64,000 bases of DNA from an uncultured Clostridia bacterium (GTDB taxonomy: Bacteria; Bacillota; Clostridia; Christensenellales; Borkfalkiaceae), in NCBI GenBank assembly GCA_934254825.1, contig CAKQMB010000007.1:1-64000 (forward strand), in the 5' to 3' direction. Below the pieces are notes generated by a model that searched no databases, was not told the origin of the DNA, and saw nothing but the letters and a program-made list of their open reading frames with translations. How positions within the stretch are numbered: position 1 is the first letter of the stretch; each line of letters starts with the position of its first letter. Positions 41,121 through 51,700 of the stretch are shown piece by piece. A program made the translations under genes and the position numbers.

Positions 41121-42437
41121 ATGAAAGCAGAAAAAATAAAACCCATTCCGAAATACATAGTCGAGCGCATCAGGCGTTACGATAAGGAAAATATGACTTG
41201 CGCGCCCGGTCATACTCGCTTTTATTCGTATCTTACCAAGAACGACGGCGAACTCGTAAAAGTTACCGTTGCCGTTAGAAACCATTACAAACAGTGGCTG
41301 TATAAGCAAGTCGCCGTTCACGGCTTAAACTCCGATAAATGTTTCGTCAAAGATATGGTATTTTACTACATTGCCGGCTATCAGGTCGGTTGGTACGAAC
41401 AAGGCTTGCAAAAATCCGAGCGTTGGTACGAAAGCACCGCTTGGGGCTGCGCAGACGATAAATACTTTGATCCGTTTGCACCTATCGTAAACCGCGAATA
41501 TTTAGATAAATTTCCCGAATATAAGTATTCCGCCGTAAATCTTTATCGAGGCGTTGACACCTTGAAATACCTACGCTATTACAAGTACTATCCGCAAATC
41601 GAATACCTGATGAAAGCGGGACTGTCAAACTATGCCTTTTCTACGCAAATCCTGAAAGAAATCGGCAAGAACAAACGCTTTTGCAAATGGCTTATGAAAA
41701 ATCGCGCCGAAATAATGCAAAACGGCTACTACGTTGACGTTATTCTTCGTGCGTTCAAAACGAATAAGTCCGTTGCCGATTTGCAAGCGTATAAAAAATA
41801 CCGTATGCAGTTATCCAAAGAAGCCAAGCTGAAAGAGTTGCGGACTTTCTTCAAAAACGACCTTGAAAAGTTCGTGCTGTATATCCGAAGTCAGAACTCG
41901 AACCCGTATTCGTATCGGGATTACTTGCGCGCCTGCAATTATCTCGGATTGGATATGTCGGAGAATAAAAACCGCTATCCCCACGATTTCAAGCGTTGGC
42001 ACGATATACGCATAGACGAATACAACACAGCAAAAGCCTTGAAAGACGAGCAGGAACGCAAAGCCCTTTACGATAAATTCGCCGCCGTTGCAAGCAAGTA
42101 TTTGGGGCTGGAATACGATAAAAAGTCCGTCTATATAGCGATTATCGCACAAAAGCCGTCGGATCTCATTTACGAAGGCGAACTGCTTCACCATTGCGTA
42201 GGACGTATGGGTTACGACCAAAAATTTGCGAGAGAAGAATCACTTATATTCTTTATCCGCACCAAAGAACAACCCGACGTTCCGTTCGTTACGATTGAGT
42301 ATTCGCCGGCACAAAAACGCATTTTACAGTGTTACGGCGACCACGACAGCAAACCTGCGGAAGAAGTTATAAACTTCGTCCAAAAGAAATGGCTGCCTTA
42401 CGCAAACAGAAAAATGAAACAATTAGCGGCGGCTTAA
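41121..42437 (+). CDS. PcfJ-like protein
   Basis: A 438-residue protein of the PcfJ family found in conjugative plasmids and integrative elements next to PcfK. The C-terminal signature is LLHHCVGRMGYDQKFAREES, IFFIRTKE and PFVTIEYSP (about 350-400). The N-terminal half is rich in Tyr, Lys and Arg and likely helical. It starts 5 nt after the PcfK-MutS stop. Biochemical function is not known; it belongs to transfer or maintenance modules. Confidence 0.85.
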   Translation: MKAEKIKPIPKYIVERIRRYDKENMTCAPGHTRFYSYLTKNDGELVKVTVAVRNHYKQWLYKQVAVHGLNSDKCFVKDMVFYYIAGYQVGWYEQGLQKSERWYESTAWGCADDKYFDPFAPIVNREYLDKFPEYKYSAVNLYRGVDTLKYLRYYKYYPQIEYLMKAGLSNYAFSTQILKEIGKNKRFCKWLMKNRAEIMQNGYYVDVILRAFKTNKSVADLQAYKKYRMQLSKEAKLKELRTFFKNDLEKFVLYIRSQNSNPYSYRDYLRACNYLGLDMSENKNRYPHDFKRWHDIRIDEYNTAKALKDEQERKALYDKFAAVASKYLGLEYDKKSVYIAIIAQKPSDLIYEGELLHHCVGRMGYDQKFAREESLIFFIRTKEQPDVPFVTIEYSPAQKRILQCYGDHDSKPAEEVINFVQKKWLPYANRKMKQLAAA

Positions 42438-42456
42438 CGCAAAGGAGATTAAAACT

Positions 42457-42747
42457 ATGAACAACTACTATCGCATCACAGCATATCACCCCGAAAAAAA
42501 TATTTCCGTAATTATGGATTCATACGGCAAGTTCGAGAAACTCTGGCAGTTCTCGGCGTATATGGTTCAGAAAGGCTTTAAGGTCTTGGCAGTCGGCAAC
42601 GACGAAACGTTTTTTGACGGCAATATCGCAAAAGAAACCGAAGTCGAGCCGGATAAAATCATTCTTCGCGCCTATACAACGGGCAAGCCGACGATGGTAA
42701 ACGGCAAAGTCGAAGTAAACGGCAAATTTTATACGCCTAACAACTGA
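42457..42747 (+). CDS. Hypothetical protein, 96 aa
   Basis: MNNYYRITAYHPEKNISVIM onward, 96 residues, soluble alpha/beta (SYGKFEKLWQFSAYMVQKGF, KVLAVGNDETFFDG). AAAGGAGATTAAAACT precedes it. It is the last gene of the block and is followed by a terminator. Not recognised. Confidence 0.7.
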   Translation: MNNYYRITAYHPEKNISVIMDSYGKFEKLWQFSAYMVQKGFKVLAVGNDETFFDGNIAKETEVEPDKIILRAYTTGKPTMVNGKVEVNGKFYTPNN

Positions 42748-42762
42748 ATAAAACGGCTATGA

Positions 42763-42789
42763 AAGGGAGTTTCAACGCTCCTTTTTTTT
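42763..42789 (+). terminator. Terminator of the ardA-pcfJ run
   Basis: GGGAG (42765-42769) pairs with GCTCC (42777-42781) with one bulge, and T8 follows. Confidence 0.75.
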
Positions 42790-42809
42790 ATGCCGAACAC
42801 ACCCTTTTG

Positions 42810-43226
42810 TTATTCACAATCGATACGCTCGATTTTGAAAATCACAGGTCTTGTTCCGTCATTACAACAGGTTATCATAACTTTATCGTCGTTCATCCAA
42901 CCGTGCATAATGCTTCCACCTTGAAGTGCCGTGTAAATGTAACGACTTATAGCGTCCCACGCTTCCGAACAAAACGGAACGCCCTTTGTTCCGCAATGAG
43001 CCGTTCCGGGAGATTGTAAACAGTCCTCGTCAGGCTTTCCGAGTTTTACGAGCGTTCCTTCGCCGCAATGCCAATAATCGTCTCTTTCGTTGTTTCTGTA
43101 AAATACGAATTCGTCTCCGACATTGAAACAGGGACATTTACCGCTATCGGGAATGGCGCAGTATTGCGCTTGAAGTTCAGGAAAAAGTTTTTTGTCCAAC
43201 ACGGTTACTTTGCATCTATATTCCAT
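42810..43226 (-). CDS. TIGR04076-like small Cys-rich protein
   Basis: The start at 43226 (MEYRCKVTVLDKKLFPELQA) follows GAGGTGTTAATT and gives 138 residues; an upstream in-frame ATG at 43292 has no ribosome site. KCPCFNVGDEFVF, CGEGTLVKLG, FCSEAWDAISRYIYTALQGG and MITCCNDGTRPVIFKIER match the small TIGR04076 family. Six or more Cys residues suggest metal or redox chemistry. Function unknown. It reads opposite to the accessory block. Confidence 0.75.
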   Translation of the reverse strand: MEYRCKVTVLDKKLFPELQAQYCAIPDSGKCPCFNVGDEFVFYRNNERDDYWHCGEGTLVKLGKPDEDCLQSPGTAHCGTKGVPFCSEAWDAISRYIYTALQGGSIMHGWMNDDKVMITCCNDGTRPVIFKIERIDCE

Positions 43227-43430
43227 AATTAACACCTCGGTATATTGTGATTTCGGTATTTTGATTATACCATTTTTCACCGTAAAAATCAATGGCTTGA
43301 CAGGACTGTAAACTATATTGTTTTAACCTTAAAACTCGAAAAGATTTTGCAACTTTGGCAATTAAACGTGCCGCAGTCTTGAATGTGCATGAACCCGACT
43401 ACAAATCGTAGTCAACTTAACCCAAACGAA

Positions 43431-43456
43431 AAGCCGGGAGAAAATTCTCTCGGCTT
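43431..43456 (-). terminator. Terminator after the 43502-44374 gene
   Basis: AAGCCGAGAGAA pairs with TTCTCCCGGCTT on the minus strand (43456-43431), followed by TTTCG. One mismatch. Confidence 0.65.
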
Positions 43457-43501
43457 AAAAATGCTGATGTTATGCAAATAAAATTAGTTCATCTTTCAAA
43501 A

Positions 43502-44374
43502 TCAATAAATAACAAAACAGGTTTGTTCGTTGATGACGGCGAACTCGAAAGCGGTTTTGCCGAGGGCTTGCATAGAATACGCAAAACCGATGTTTTCGGC
43601 ATTGCCGATAAGCGCATTTACCGCAGTTGTGCCGATTTGCATATTGAGATTTTCCGCACTGCCGATTTTCAGCACGGCGTCAAGTGTGTGGAACAAGTCG
43701 TCCGTATCTTCTGCCGAAAGATTGTTGATTTTAAGACCGACGTTGGTAACGTTATAGCCCATTTTATCGTCGGTTTTGTTCACTCTCACGGTAGACGAAA
43801 CATACAATTCATCCGGCACGTACTTTTTGAAAAGGGAGAACGGAAAACCGTTCATATCTTCCTTAAACGGCGTAAGACTGACTTTTGCCACCACGTTGAA
43901 ATCCGCACTACCGTTTTCGGCTATATTCAAAAAGTCGGTCTGAACGAGTTTTACGGGCAGTTCCTTTTCGCCGATTTTCACTTTACCGCCGGTTTGCCCG
44001 TAGAAAATCGTCTGCGCGAGCGCACCTGCTTGTTTTGGCGAAAAACCGATACTTCCCGTAAACGGCGTAATCGACGACACGTCGGAAAAATCTACCGAGT
44101 ATCCTTCATAGCCTTTGCCCTCTTCGTATGAAATCAGCCCGCTCGCTTTTTCATCCATATTGCTTTTTACGTCTGCCATATCGCTTGCTGAAAACGCATT
44201 GGGGCAAAGCGCGGATTCGTCGGGTGTTTGCGACAACGTTTTCAGTTGCCCCGCCGTTCTGAACAAATCGATTCCGTAGGTGGAACGAACGTAAATATAT
44301 CCGCCGATAACCGTAACGCCCGCAAGCGCAACAATGACGATAAGCGTAATAATAAGTCCTTTTATTGCTTTCAT
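43502..44374 (-). CDS. Membrane-anchored exported protein, 290 aa
   Basis: The start at 44374 (MKAIKGLIITLIVIVALAGV) follows AGGAGAATTT, giving 290 residues with one N-terminal membrane segment (about 5-26). The exterior part is beta-rich with paired repeats of about 100 residues (SSITPFTGSIGFSPKQAGAL; VKLVQTDFLNIAENGSADFN), like DUF-type lipid- or sugar-binding proteins. It is the promoter-distal gene of the surface locus on this strand. Not recognised. Confidence 0.75.
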   Translation of the reverse strand: MKAIKGLIITLIVIVALAGVTVIGGYIYVRSTYGIDLFRTAGQLKTLSQTPDESALCPNAFSASDMADVKSNMDEKASGLISYEEGKGYEGYSVDFSDVSSITPFTGSIGFSPKQAGALAQTIFYGQTGGKVKIGEKELPVKLVQTDFLNIAENGSADFNVVAKVSLTPFKEDMNGFPFSLFKKYVPDELYVSSTVRVNKTDDKMGYNVTNVGLKINNLSAEDTDDLFHTLDAVLKIGSAENLNMQIGTTAVNALIGNAENIGFAYSMQALGKTAFEFAVINEQTCFVIY

Positions 44375-44475
44375 AAATTCTCCTATGAGTAGACAATTCG
44401 GCAAAAGTCGATATACCATCGAAGCCGTCCGAAAAACGAACGGCTCCGAGTTTGTTTGACGGACGGTATATCCGA

Positions 44476-46476
44476 TCACTCACACATAAAGCGTTCTTTC
44501 TTGCTTTGGCTCGGACACGCAAACGTTACGGCGTTCGTTAGCGCTGTATCGGCTGCCGCATACGAGGCACTGTCCTCAGGGCTGATCCCGTTATACACTA
44601 TGACTTTTCCGCCCGGTTTGACGATGATCAGCAGCTGGGTATCCCACGATTCGTTAGTATCCATAGGCGAAGTGATCGTTACCAGATGCTTTTCATTTTT
44701 CTTCGATATCACCAGCTCTTCCATCCGGCAAGTTTCCTTGTTGGCAATATAAACCTCAACATCGCCGCTGACAATCATATCGTATCTGCGATCCTCTGTC
44801 TTGCTCTTGGCGATGTAGTACGGGGTCATATACTTGTCGAATTTGTATTCGCCATCCTTCTTCGGGCAATCACGTTCAAATGCAAATTCAAATTTGTCGT
44901 ATCTTCCTCCACGCTCATACCCGTTGTAAGCGTCAAGCGTCATCCTGTCACTTGCCACCGCCCCCACTCTCGGGACTCTTCTGGCGTCGGTGTAAACCTC
45001 CAGCGGGCCGCCCTGATAGATCCACTTTCCTTTCGCGTCCGTATACCCTTCCACATTCGGCAGGAGGTCAAACCAGGCAGAGCTGAATTTGCAGTCGGTT
45101 TCTTCCATCTCTCCTTCATACTCGATGTGCATAATGGACCATTTGCCCAACAACCCGTTAATCTTGACGAGAGGCCCCATATAAACCGTGTGGATTCTGC
45201 CCACCGTAACATTTCTGTCACTTTCTGCCACCACAAGTTCTATGACAGCCTCATAATTGGAGTTGCCGAGGTTGCCCATCGCGTATATCATATCCTGATA
45301 ATACGCATCCGCTTTCTGGAACAGCGGGAAACCGCGGACGCGCCCCGCGCCAAACGGGATATCTTCAATCCCGATGACCATATCCTTGCCTTCCAGAACT
45401 TCAACTTTTTCTTCGTCTTTGTAGGTTGTATAATTATAATACAGTGAATGCGAACGGTTCTTGATCGTGCTGACCTTGGTGGTGAGGCTTTTCCACTGCG
45501 CGGTAAGAGAGATATCGCCCGTGCTGCCCTTGGCAATTTCGGTTACGGGGTTGCCGTCCGCGTCCGTCCAGCCCGAAAATTCCTCAGTGCCTTTTTCAGG
45601 CGTGGGCAAAACTATGGTTTTGCTTTCTATATTGTAGGTTGCGGGGATACTTTCGCCTGTTTTGAAGTCGCCGCCGTTAAGATTGACCGTGATTGTGTAC
45701 TCTACAACGCCAAAACGCGCGTATACGAACATTTTTTCCGTACCCGTATAGGTGAAAGTTGCGGGGTTGCTCATTTCGTCGTACTTTTCGTCGCTGCCGG
45801 ACGCTTTCTCGTTTTTATACCAACCGAGCATTTTGTATCCGTCGTTTGTGCTTGCAATAAGTTCCACGGCGTTGCCCTCTTTGAGCGTTACAGAATATCC
45901 TCCGCGAGGCACTTCGGTTCCGTTAGCGGTAAGCGCGCCTTGCTCGAACTTATCGGCGTAAGCAAAGAAGTTTTTGGTCGGATCGTTGGGGGTAAGTCCG
46001 CCCGGACCTATTACACTGCCGCCCGTCGTTCCCGCAACCACGAAATAGGAAAAACTTGTGGTTTCAAAGGATATTTTGCCGTCCGCTAAAAACGTTTCGA
46101 GTTCTTCGACTGTTTCGCCCTTGATATGGTAGGTGACGTAGCCGTTTTCGGTTGTGAACGGCGCGGGCATAGTGATTTTAACTTTGCCGTTCGGCTGAAT
46201 TTTTGCGTTGTCCTTGACAAGCGAAATGTCGAACACGGCAACTTTTTCCTTATCGTAGTCTTTATCGGCAATTTTTGATATTGCCATAGCGTAATTGTCA
46301 TCGGTTGCTTCGAGTTTATTTGTCGAAAGCGTTACGCCTTCGGCAAAATTGCCCTCGGCAACGATGTTTCCGCTTTCGAGTTTGTTTTGCGTTTTGTCGT
46401 TGTTACAAGCCGCGAGGGCTAAACACAACACAAACGTCATTACAAGCGCAAGCAACATACATAATTTCTTTTTCAT
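44476..46476 (-). CDS. Large lipoprotein with InlB-type repeats
   Basis: A 666-residue protein with lipobox LALAAC (Cys24). Residues about 160-335 hold two InlB B-repeat-like (Flg_new) units, for example YTITVNLNGGDFKTGESIPA and TIVLPTPEKGTEEFSGWTDA. From about 340 on it changes character: it is less repetitive and rich in charged and aromatic residues (YNGYERGGRYDKFEFAFERD). The corresponding DNA (44476-45450) has less AT-biased third positions, so the C-terminal half may have a different origin. It is probably an adhesin or sensor on the cell surface. Confidence 0.8.
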   Translation of the reverse strand: MKKKLCMLLALVMTFVLCLALAACNNDKTQNKLESGNIVAEGNFAEGVTLSTNKLEATDDNYAMAISKIADKDYDKEKVAVFDISLVKDNAKIQPNGKVKITMPAPFTTENGYVTYHIKGETVEELETFLADGKISFETTSFSYFVVAGTTGGSVIGPGGLTPNDPTKNFFAYADKFEQGALTANGTEVPRGGYSVTLKEGNAVELIASTNDGYKMLGWYKNEKASGSDEKYDEMSNPATFTYTGTEKMFVYARFGVVEYTITVNLNGGDFKTGESIPATYNIESKTIVLPTPEKGTEEFSGWTDADGNPVTEIAKGSTGDISLTAQWKSLTTKVSTIKNRSHSLYYNYTTYKDEEKVEVLEGKDMVIGIEDIPFGAGRVRGFPLFQKADAYYQDMIYAMGNLGNSNYEAVIELVVAESDRNVTVGRIHTVYMGPLVKINGLLGKWSIMHIEYEGEMEETDCKFSSAWFDLLPNVEGYTDAKGKWIYQGGPLEVYTDARRVPRVGAVASDRMTLDAYNGYERGGRYDKFEFAFERDCPKKDGEYKFDKYMTPYYIAKSKTEDRRYDMIVSGDVEVYIANKETCRMEELVISKKNEKHLVTITSPMDTNESWDTQLLIIVKPGGKVIVYNGISPEDSASYAAADTALTNAVTFACPSQSKKERFMCE

Positions 46477-46502
46477 AACAAATTCCTCTTTTTATATGAA
46501 CA

Positions 46503-47243
46503 TCATTTGACAACAGAGAGCACCATTGTCAACGTCATTTTATCTTCTTCGAATCTGACGGATACATTCAAAGTTTTTTTGCTTGAATCGAACGTGTAAT
46601 TCCAGCCCAAATAGTCGCTCGTCGATTTGTTGGTCAAGTTTTCCGCATCCTCGGCGGTTTCAAAAAATTCAACGGCATTTTCGGAATTTATCGCATAGAA
46701 GTGTGTATCGTCCTTAGGCATTCCGGCATGCAAATAGATCTCAACCGCATTATTTTCCTTAAACAAAACCCACATCGTAGAATAAGCCTTTTGCGACTCT
46801 TCTATGTATTCGGGAACTTTTGTAGGATCGTCAAACTCAAATATAACGTCCGTTTTATAGTCTTTCACGGCATACTTGTTGCCGACCTCAGTCACAGCCG
46901 CCCACTTGGCGTACAACGTGACGTTTTTTGCAGGCATGTATGCAATGACAAACGCATTCTCCGCAAGCGTATTGCCACTGTCGGAACTTTCAAACCAACC
47001 CAAAAACTCAAAACTGTTTCTTGTCGGATTTGCAGGCGCTTGAATTTGCGCTCCGGCTTCTGCTTTTATAGGCGCGACCTCGCTGCCGCCCTTGCTGTCA
47101 AACGTAATCGTATATTCGGCAGGTGTGGCATTACCGCCGTTATTGCCGCCGTTGTTGTTTCCCTTATCATTGCAAGCGACAAGTGCAAACGCAAATACCG
47201 CGACAAGCGCGAGCGTAAGCAAAATCGTCAAAGCTTTTTTCAT
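46503..47243 (-). CDS. Lipoprotein with one InlB B-repeat
   Basis: A 246-residue lipoprotein, lipobox FALVAC with Cys24, then an Asn/Gly linker (KGNNNGGNNGGN) and an InlB B-repeat (YTITFDSKGGSEVAPIKAEA ... FEFLGWFESSDSG). The rest (about 115-246) is an acidic domain with KYAVKDYKTDVIFEFDDPTK. It starts 111 nt after the preceding lipoprotein stop, with GGAGAAAACAT before the ATG. Likely a surface protein. Confidence 0.8.
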   Translation of the reverse strand: MKKALTILLTLALVAVFAFALVACNDKGNNNGGNNGGNATPAEYTITFDSKGGSEVAPIKAEAGAQIQAPANPTRNSFEFLGWFESSDSGNTLAENAFVIAYMPAKNVTLYAKWAAVTEVGNKYAVKDYKTDVIFEFDDPTKVPEYIEESQKAYSTMWVLFKENNAVEIYLHAGMPKDDTHFYAINSENAVEFFETAEDAENLTNKSTSDYLGWNYTFDSSKKTLNVSVRFEEDKMTLTMVLSVVK

Positions 47244-47354
47244 AATATGTTTTCTCCTTTTTAGAGGTTATTTTCCTATTTAACGGGCAATGCGGACGGA
47301 CAAAAATTTTGTCCGCCGCATTATGTTTTTTGATTAAATATTAAGCGTTATCGT

Positions 47355-48665
47355 TCAGGCTGCCACGCTTAAAATGATGCCCGTTGCAACGGTTATGTAA
47401 GAAGAAGATGCGGAATCGTACACCTTGTAGGCAAATTCCATACCTGCCCACAACACTCTGCTATCGGGAAGGGTTATGGTAACAACGTAGGATTTTCCGT
47501 CTTCGACAACGTTTACTCCCTCGGGAAGAACAAGGTTGCACGTTATCAATCCGGTGTCAATGTTGTACAAATCCAAGTGCAAACTTCTACCGATATTCAA
47601 AACTCCGCTGAAGTTGGACAAATCGATTGTAATCTGTGCGGTAAACGTGGTACGTGCGTTTGCCGTGTTGGGTTCGTATGCCAAGTGACCGCCCACGCTG
47701 CGATTATCTACTAACTCCAAATCGCCGTCTTCCGTACCTATTTCAATAGAAACACTTTGTCCAAAACTTGCGGACGCAATGTTTTTACCATTCGAATCCT
47801 TCATTCCTTCAATTGTGAACGTTCCGTCAAGTCCGTCAATTACAAGATTATCGCCCTTATTGATAGTGCCTCTAAGGACTTGGACATCTGCATATTTTTT
47901 GCCGTTAGATTTAACTACTTCTGTGATTGCAACACAATACGTTCCGTTGGTTTTGGTGTTGTCGAAAGTAAGAACGTCTTCGTATTCGCATTCGGTGCAT
48001 TTTCTGGAATATTCCTTGTTTTGGTCATTTGCGGCAGCGGTTTTTTGACTCCAAACGCCATAGGTATGTGCTTCGATTTCTACCTTTTCATCGCAATTTT
48101 CACACTCAAACCAGTGATTAGTTTCATCGTGCTTGAAATTATCGGGGTCATGAGTTGCAGTGTCGTCGTTTGTACGCTCTTCCGTGTATTCGCAAACGGA
48201 ACACTTTCTTTGTTGGACTTCGTTTACATGGTAGCCCGCAGGGGTTTTGGTCGTCCATTCACCAAAGTTGTGCGCTTGCAAGCCGCTCTTTTCGTCGGTG
48301 TGCGCGCAGGTTGCCGCGTGCCAGTGATTTGTTTCGTCTTTGCTCCACTCCGTTGCATAGGTGTGTTTGTGCGCTACCTCGTCTATCGGTGTGGTCTTTT
48401 GGTAATTACAAACCGTGCAAGTGAAGGTTTTTACCCCTTTTGTCGTTTCTGTAGGATCGGTGGTAATTTTACCTTCGTCCCAAGTGTGAGCCGCTACGTC
48501 AAGTTTGTCGTCGTGACCTTTGGTGGCGCATTCGTGCCAGTGTTGAGCGTTGTCGAACTTCCACTCAGATTTTGCTTCGTGCTTGTTTTTGTTGCAAGCC
48601 GCAAGAGAAATGCTGAGCATCAGGCAAAGCACAAGAGAAAGCACAACTACTATTTTCTTTTTCAT
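47355..48665 (-). CDS. Lipoprotein with CxxC/HW repeats and an EF-Tu-like C-terminus
   Basis: A 436-residue lipoprotein (lipobox SLAAC, Cys24). Residues 30-230 have about four repeats with H-W-H/F and CxxC pairs (NAQHWHECATKGHDDK, FTCTVCNYQKTT, RKCSVCEYTEERT, HWFECENCDEK), possibly zinc-binding. Residues about 240-435 resemble EF-Tu domains II-III: VQVLRGTINKGDNLVIDGLD, SVGGHLAYEP followed by TFTAQITIDL, and a final WAGMEFAYKV with VATGIIL. No GTPase domain is present. This resembles secreted EF-Tu-domain-like adhesins; the similarity is by eye. Confidence 0.75.
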   Translation of the reverse strand: MKKKIVVVLSLVLCLMLSISLAACNKNKHEAKSEWKFDNAQHWHECATKGHDDKLDVAAHTWDEGKITTDPTETTKGVKTFTCTVCNYQKTTPIDEVAHKHTYATEWSKDETNHWHAATCAHTDEKSGLQAHNFGEWTTKTPAGYHVNEVQQRKCSVCEYTEERTNDDTATHDPDNFKHDETNHWFECENCDEKVEIEAHTYGVWSQKTAAANDQNKEYSRKCTECEYEDVLTFDNTKTNGTYCVAITEVVKSNGKKYADVQVLRGTINKGDNLVIDGLDGTFTIEGMKDSNGKNIASASFGQSVSIEIGTEDGDLELVDNRSVGGHLAYEPNTANARTTFTAQITIDLSNFSGVLNIGRSLHLDLYNIDTGLITCNLVLPEGVNVVEDGKSYVVTITLPDSRVLWAGMEFAYKVYDSASSSYITVATGIILSVAA

Positions 48666-48728
48666 ATCTGTAAACTCCTTTTACATTATGTTTTTATCTC
48701 AAACCGCTTTTGCGGTGCGAAACCTTGA

Positions 48729-51700
48729 TTATTTCTTTTTGAACAGTCCTTTGATTGCGGCAATCAGTTCGGCAAAGGATTTTTTCTTGATTGCAAACCA
48801 GAAAATCGCAAAGCCGCCGATACCGACTACAGCAACGCTACCCACAACAATACCAGCAATTGCTCCGCCGGAAAGTCCGCCCTTTTTATCGGGCGTAGGG
48901 GTGATTTCGCCACCGGGATTATCTTCGCCACCGCCGACCGCTTTGTACGTTGCCTTGATCTCGACGTCACCGCTCTGCATGACAAACGTTGTCGTTGCGT
49001 TGTTTGCATCCGCAAGCGTAACACTGCCGGACACGACCACCCACTTGTCAAACACCATACCTTCCGGTGCGGTGTTCGCCGTTATTGTAACGGTTTGATC
49101 CTTTTCAAACTTATCGCCGCTTGCGCTACCGTTTTCTATTGTCACGTTATGTTTCGGAGCAGGCACAATCACTTCTTCGTACGTTGCGGTAAGAGTAATA
49201 TTTTTTGTTCCTACCGTAATCGTGATAGTAGCAGATGAAAGTTGTTCAGTTGTAAGCGTAATGCCTGTTGCAGTCCACTTATCAAACGTAAAGCCTTCTT
49301 TTGCGTCGGCTGTAATCGTTACGCTTTCGCCGGCTTTGAAACTGCCGCTTGTAGCACCGCCTGCAAGTTTCCCGTTTTCAACCGTTACCGTATATTTTGG
49401 AATCGCCTTGTACGTTGCGGTAAGCGTAACGTCATTCGTTCCCATTGTAAACGTAAGCGTTTGAGATGAACGTTGATCACTTGAAAGCGTAATACCCGAA
49501 ACAGTCCATTTATCAAACATCATATCCGATGCAGGAGCATTTGCACTGACCGTCACGGAAGAGCCTTCTGCGAAATTGCCTGTCGTTGCTCCGCCTTCGA
49601 GTGTTCCGTTTTCAACCGTTACGCTATGTTCCGGAATAGGATCAACCGGGACAGTGAAAGTTGTTTTAATTGTAATTGTATCTGTGCCCGAACCTGAATT
49701 AAGTGTTGCCGCTTGACCGTTTATTGATTTTCCAAGTGTACTATCACCTGCAAATACATAACCTGATTTTACCGTAACCGTTACGACAACCGTATAACTT
49801 CCACCGGCAATAAATTTGTCCGTTGCACCCATAAGCATAGATGACACAACGCCTTCGCCTTTGTACCATTCTACACTTGTAGCAGAATAGCCGATGCTAT
49901 TTACGGTCATAGTTGTCGTATCTGCAGCGTTATCTTTAACAGGCGCGGTTACGAATACTTCTACTGAGTAAACTATTTCTTTATACGTTGCTTTGATTTC
50001 AACGTTGCTTTCGGGCATTACAAATGTTGTTTCTTTATTGTTTTCATCGGTAAGAGAAACACCACCCGAAACAACAACCCATTTGTCAAATACATAGCCT
50101 GCTTTATCATTTGCCTTAATAGTAACGATTGTGCCTTCTTGTGCAGACGATTGAAATGTCCCGTCAACGCGAGATACTCCGTCTTTTACAGTAATATTAT
50201 AACTTACCGCATTAACAATGTTGAAGCTTGCACCGCTATTATATTTTGTAGTGATTACAATATCGTTTCCGGTAGCCAAATATTCTTTCGGAATATTTAG
50301 ATAAATGGCACGATTAGCAATCTCAGTAGGCGTTCCGCTTATGGTTATGGTTGCGCTCGTTGCGCCTTCCGAAACTGCATTTATTTTTGCAACAAGTCCT
50401 TTTGGTATATACTCAAACCAACTCGAAACGTCTGTACCCTCAGGGATTGCTTTGAAGGTTGCATAAGTTAACGTAACATCAAAACTTACAGGAGTAATCT
50501 CTCTTCCTCTTTTTCCTTCTACTTTAGCGTCGGAAACATTTGCAAAAGGATAATTTACTTCAAAAGTATCACTGTAGAAATAATAACCATTATAGTTAAC
50601 TCTAATTTTATAAGTTCCGGCAGGAACAGATGATTCCCAAATGTCTGAGCACTTATATGTATAATTTTCGGATACTGCGTCCTGCGAAAAGTAGAGTGTC
50701 GAATTTTCTTCATCGCTTGAGTTTATTAACACTATCGAGCGACCGTCCGAAATTTGCTTGTTCAACTGCACCGAGAGCGAGCCTTTTTTTTCCGCGGTTG
50801 TTTTAAACACGGGTTGTTTAGCAAACACATCGTAAACAGCCTTGATTGTTACATCTTCATTAACCATAACAAAAGAAGTTTCTTTTTGTGTAGCATCTGC
50901 AAAAGTGACTCCTGTGCCTTCCCATCCCTTGAAAGGCAAATCGGCTATCGTCGTTTTGACTTTTACTGTTTCGCCTGCAACGTATTGATTGGATTTCTTC
51001 TCATAATAATCTAAACCGTTTTCTACTGTTACAGTGTGTCCTACACCATATGTAATAACAGTTTCGCCAAGTCCATAAGGATTTTCTCTTAAAACACAGC
51101 CTTCGGGCGCGGTTGAGATAGTTTGGGAACAGGCATAAGAATAAATTGTTTCCGGTTTATATCTGCAAATAAGCGTTCCTTTCTCCATATCGATTCCGTA
51201 AGCGCCTATGCAATAATTTCTGTTCGCACATTCTGAGTTATCTAATGTTACAACACCATCTGTGTTAAACACTGGTTGATTATTAAAAGATACAATACTA
51301 TAACTCCTATCACTTGTTGAATGAGAAGATGTATTTTTTATACTAAGGTTCGCACTTCCAACAATATTAAAGCCTTTTTTTGTATAAATACCATATGCAT
51401 GATCAACACTTGTTTCAGTTTTAATATTTACCGTTGATTTACCTTTTATTGTAACAGTTCCGGTTGTGGCTGTGGCGCCTTGTCCGACACTTATGCCATA
51501 AACTTCGTTTTCGGTTGATGAAACATTTATATTAAGGATTGCTCCATTATCTGCATCAATTATAAGATTTTCGCAACCACTGGCAAAAATTCCTCTATCT
51601 GACGATGTAATAGTGTTTTCGTCCTTTAATTTAATAGTAAAATCGACAGTTTTATCTCCAACTCCACCGGTGGAAATTTCACTACCATTATAACCATTTA

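Noticed and set aside
43328..43361. Similarity of 43328-43361 to the inverted repeat at 61262-61295 (26 of 34 positions)
   Set aside because: At this length and AT content such a match is expected by chance in a window this size.
44686..46089. Long plus-strand frames opposite the 666-residue lipoprotein
   Set aside because: They are antisense shadows without ribosome sites.
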